The notes beneath the pieces are model-generated. The model searched no databases. It saw only the letters and a list, made by a program, of their open reading frames with translations, and was not told the DNA's origin. Of a DNA stretch of 42,621 nt, positions 41,089 to 42,621 are shown one piece after another (the stretch's first letter is position 1; every line of letters starts with the position of its first letter). This DNA is from SXRF01 sp038043465 (GTDB lineage: Bacteria > Pseudomonadota > Alphaproteobacteria > Rickettsiales > SXRF01), in the NCBI GenBank assembly GCA_038043465.1, contig JBBTBX010000010.1:1-42621 (forward strand). The letters run 5' to 3'. The translations under genes were made by a program, and so were the position numbers.

Positions 41089-42621
41089 CTATAGAGCTAC
41101 ATCACCAACAGAAACTACGATTGACTGCTGGTTAACAGAGTTAATACCAGTGTTCTGGTTAACAGCGTTCAAACCGCTAGCTGAGCTGAATGCGCCTTCG
41201 CTAACGTTGTTGCCTTCATATGGGCTACCATCACCCAATGTAACGGTCACAGATGAATCACCAACAGCAGCTGCCAGAATAGAAGCACCTACGTTGTCGT
41301 TACCTTTGAACACATTGTTATCATGAGAAGCATCAACATCAATGTCACCAGTAGCTATATCAACATTGCCGTTGTTTGAATCAGCAGTGTTGTATGAATC
41401 AGTGTCATTGTTTGAATCGTTGGTGTTACCAACGTTTTCACTGTTGTTGTTAGCTTGATCATTAGATGAATTATCCTGAGAAGCATCAATTGCGATATCA
41501 CCAGTGGTTATAGAGGTGTTACCATTGTTGTTAGCTTCAGAGTGATTATCCTGAGAATTATCTTGAGAAGCATCAACTGCGATATCACCAGTGGTTAGAG
41601 AGGTGTTACCGTTGTTGTTAGCTTCAGAGTGATTATCCTGAGAATTATTCTGAGAATTATCCTGAGAAGCATCAACTGCGATATCACCAGTGGTTACAGA
41701 GGTGTTACCATTGTTATTAGCTTCAGAATGGTTATCATTGTTGTTAGCTTCGCTGTTGCCATTGTTGTTAGCTTCAGAATGGTTATCCTGAGAAGCATCA
41801 ACTGCAATATCACCAGTGGTTAGAGAGGTGTTACCGTTGTTGTTAGCTTCGCTGTTACCATTGTTGTTAGCTTCAGAATGGTTATCATTGTTGTTAGCTT
41901 CAGAATTACCATTACCAACGTTTTCGCTGTTGTTGTTAGCTTGATCATTGGATGAATTATCCTGAGAAGCATCAACTGCAATATCACCAGTGGTTAGAGA
42001 GGTGTTACCGTTGTTGTTAGCTTGATCGTTAGATGAGTTATCATCATTAGATGAGTTATCCTGAGAAGCATCAACTGCGATATCACCAGTGGTTACAGTG
42101 GTGTTGCCGTTGTCGTTAGCTTCAGAATTGCCGTTACCAACGTTTTCGCTGTTGTTGTTAGCTTGATCGTTAGATGAGTTATCATCATTAGAAGAATTAT
42201 CCTGAGAAGCATCAACTGCGATATCACCAGTGGTTACATCGGTGTTGCCGTTGTCGTTAGCTTCAGAATTACCGTTACCAACGTTTTCGCTGTTGTTGTT
42301 AGCTTGATCATTAGATGAATTATCCTGAGAAGCATCGATATCACCAGTAGCTACATCAACGTTACCATTGTCGTTAGCTTGGCTATTGCCATTGTTGTTA
42401 GCTTGATCATTAGATGAATTATCCTGAGAAGCATCGATATCACCAGNNNNNNNNNNNNNNNNNNNNNNNNNNNNNNNNNNNNNNNNNNNNNNNNNNNNNN
42501 NNNNNNNNNNNNNNNNNNNNNNNNNNNNNNNNNNNNNNNNNNNNNNTAGCTACATCAACGTTACCATTGTCGTTAGCTTCAGAATTACCGTTACCAACGT
42601 TTTCGCTGTTGTTGTTAGCTT
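41089..42621 (-). CDS. Large Asn/Asp/Ser-rich repeat protein, C-terminal part (incomplete)
   Basis: The frame is open from the stop at 41089 to the assembly gap at 42447, with no stop codon in 1.36 kb, and repeat sequence resumes beyond the gap. The N terminus is outside the window. It consists of a recurring core (TTGDIAVDASQDN and variants) joined by linkers such as SEANNNGN, NSENVGNGN and SSNDQANNN, with almost no aromatic residues and no cysteine seen. After the repeats a C-terminal module follows with VSEGAFSSASGLNAVNQNTG and NSVNQQSIVVSVGD. The composition and downstream exported C39 peptidase suggest a surface fibre or amyloid subunit, but an adhesin or S-layer-like protein is possible. 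Confidence 0.75.
41323..42446. repeat. Tandem coding repeats with core TTGDIAVDASQDN
   Basis: About ten copies of the 13-residue core occur before the gap, among them those near 41473, 41563, 41662, 41788, 41962, 42061, 42211 and 42331, with a degenerate copy (ATGDIDVDASHDN) near 41323. Core-to-core spacing varies (about 90-175 bp) because the Asn-rich linkers gain or lose GTTGTTGTT-type blocks. The DNA copies are nearly identical, implying recent expansion or gene conversion. Confidence 0.9.
42447..42546. other. Assembly gap of 100 N
   Basis: Exactly 100 N residues interrupt the repeat array. The length is probably a placeholder, since with 100 bases the reading frame on the two sides disagrees by one. 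The true number of repeats is unknown. Confidence 0.97.

Noticed and set aside
41629..41823. Short plus-strand frame of Ile/Arg-rich repeats
   Set aside because: It is the antisense reading of the repeat-protein gene, whose longer frame ends in a conserved module.
41323..42446. Array of regularly repeated DNA that could pass for a CRISPR
   Set aside because: The repeats are in one open reading frame, spacers are not unique but share codon blocks, and no palindromic direct repeat or cas gene is present.

Overview
The window looks like a chromosomal contig of an A+T-rich alphaproteobacterium. The evidence is the gene pairings ppx/gppA-rlmE, ubiE/ubiB and lipA-ratA, a complete ISC iron-sulfur operon, and several GTCAT...ATGAC palindromic elements. 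Some of these sit inside reading frames, much like the Rickettsia palindromic elements. A Rickettsiales- or Holosporales-like lineage, or another early-branching low-GC one, would fit, but the order is not proven by the sequence. MotA/MotB-like proteins, a pilin-like protein, PbpC, a giant alpha-2-macroglobulin and several exported proteins point to a cell with a real periplasm and outer surface.

Layout. 0-6 kb: rlmE and ppx/gppA (minus), ubiE and ubiB (plus) separated by a repeat-flanked insertion with an unknown gene, a cupredoxin, and a DUF3147 membrane protein. 6-8 kb: two tandem exported paralogues with four cysteines and a pilin-like gene whose 5' end is made of a palindromic element. 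8-12.5 kb: gyrA with a palindrome inserted in frame, then a scarred segment with gene fragments, 38-bp direct repeats, an exported protein, an ORF6N protein and a CDGSH protein whose tail is palindrome-derived. 12.4-16.2 kb: a BrnT/BrnA toxin-antitoxin pair, PepF and a membrane-anchored unknown. 16.2-22 kb: iscS-(four-helix protein)-iscU-(retropepsin)-iscA-hscB-hscA-fdx, driven by a promoter overlapped by an IscR type-1-like operator. 22-25.8 kb: mreB, rpoZ, lipA, a membrane unknown, ratA and tRNA-Ser(GGA). 25.8-38.5 kb: a Pif1-like helicase, pbpC plus alpha-2-macroglobulin, a MotA/MotB-like pair, and msrB-msrA.

38.6-42.6 kb is the most interesting part. A small four-cysteine exported protein resembling bufferin precursors (DUF2282/BufA) faces a minus-strand cluster. 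That cluster holds an Asn/Asp/Ser-rich repeat protein (incomplete, with a 100-N assembly gap), an exported acidic protein, an exported C39-type cysteine peptidase and another exported protein. Two of the exported proteins carry a Sec signal peptide followed by a double-glycine-type DEL..L.GG motif. The C termini of the repeat protein and the acidic protein share a module, weakly echoed in the third. I read this as a candidate surface-fibre or functional-amyloid system, analogous to Fap (which includes the C39-like FapD), with a periplasmic C39 protease maturing Sec-exported clients. The function is inferred; the motifs and gene order are seen.
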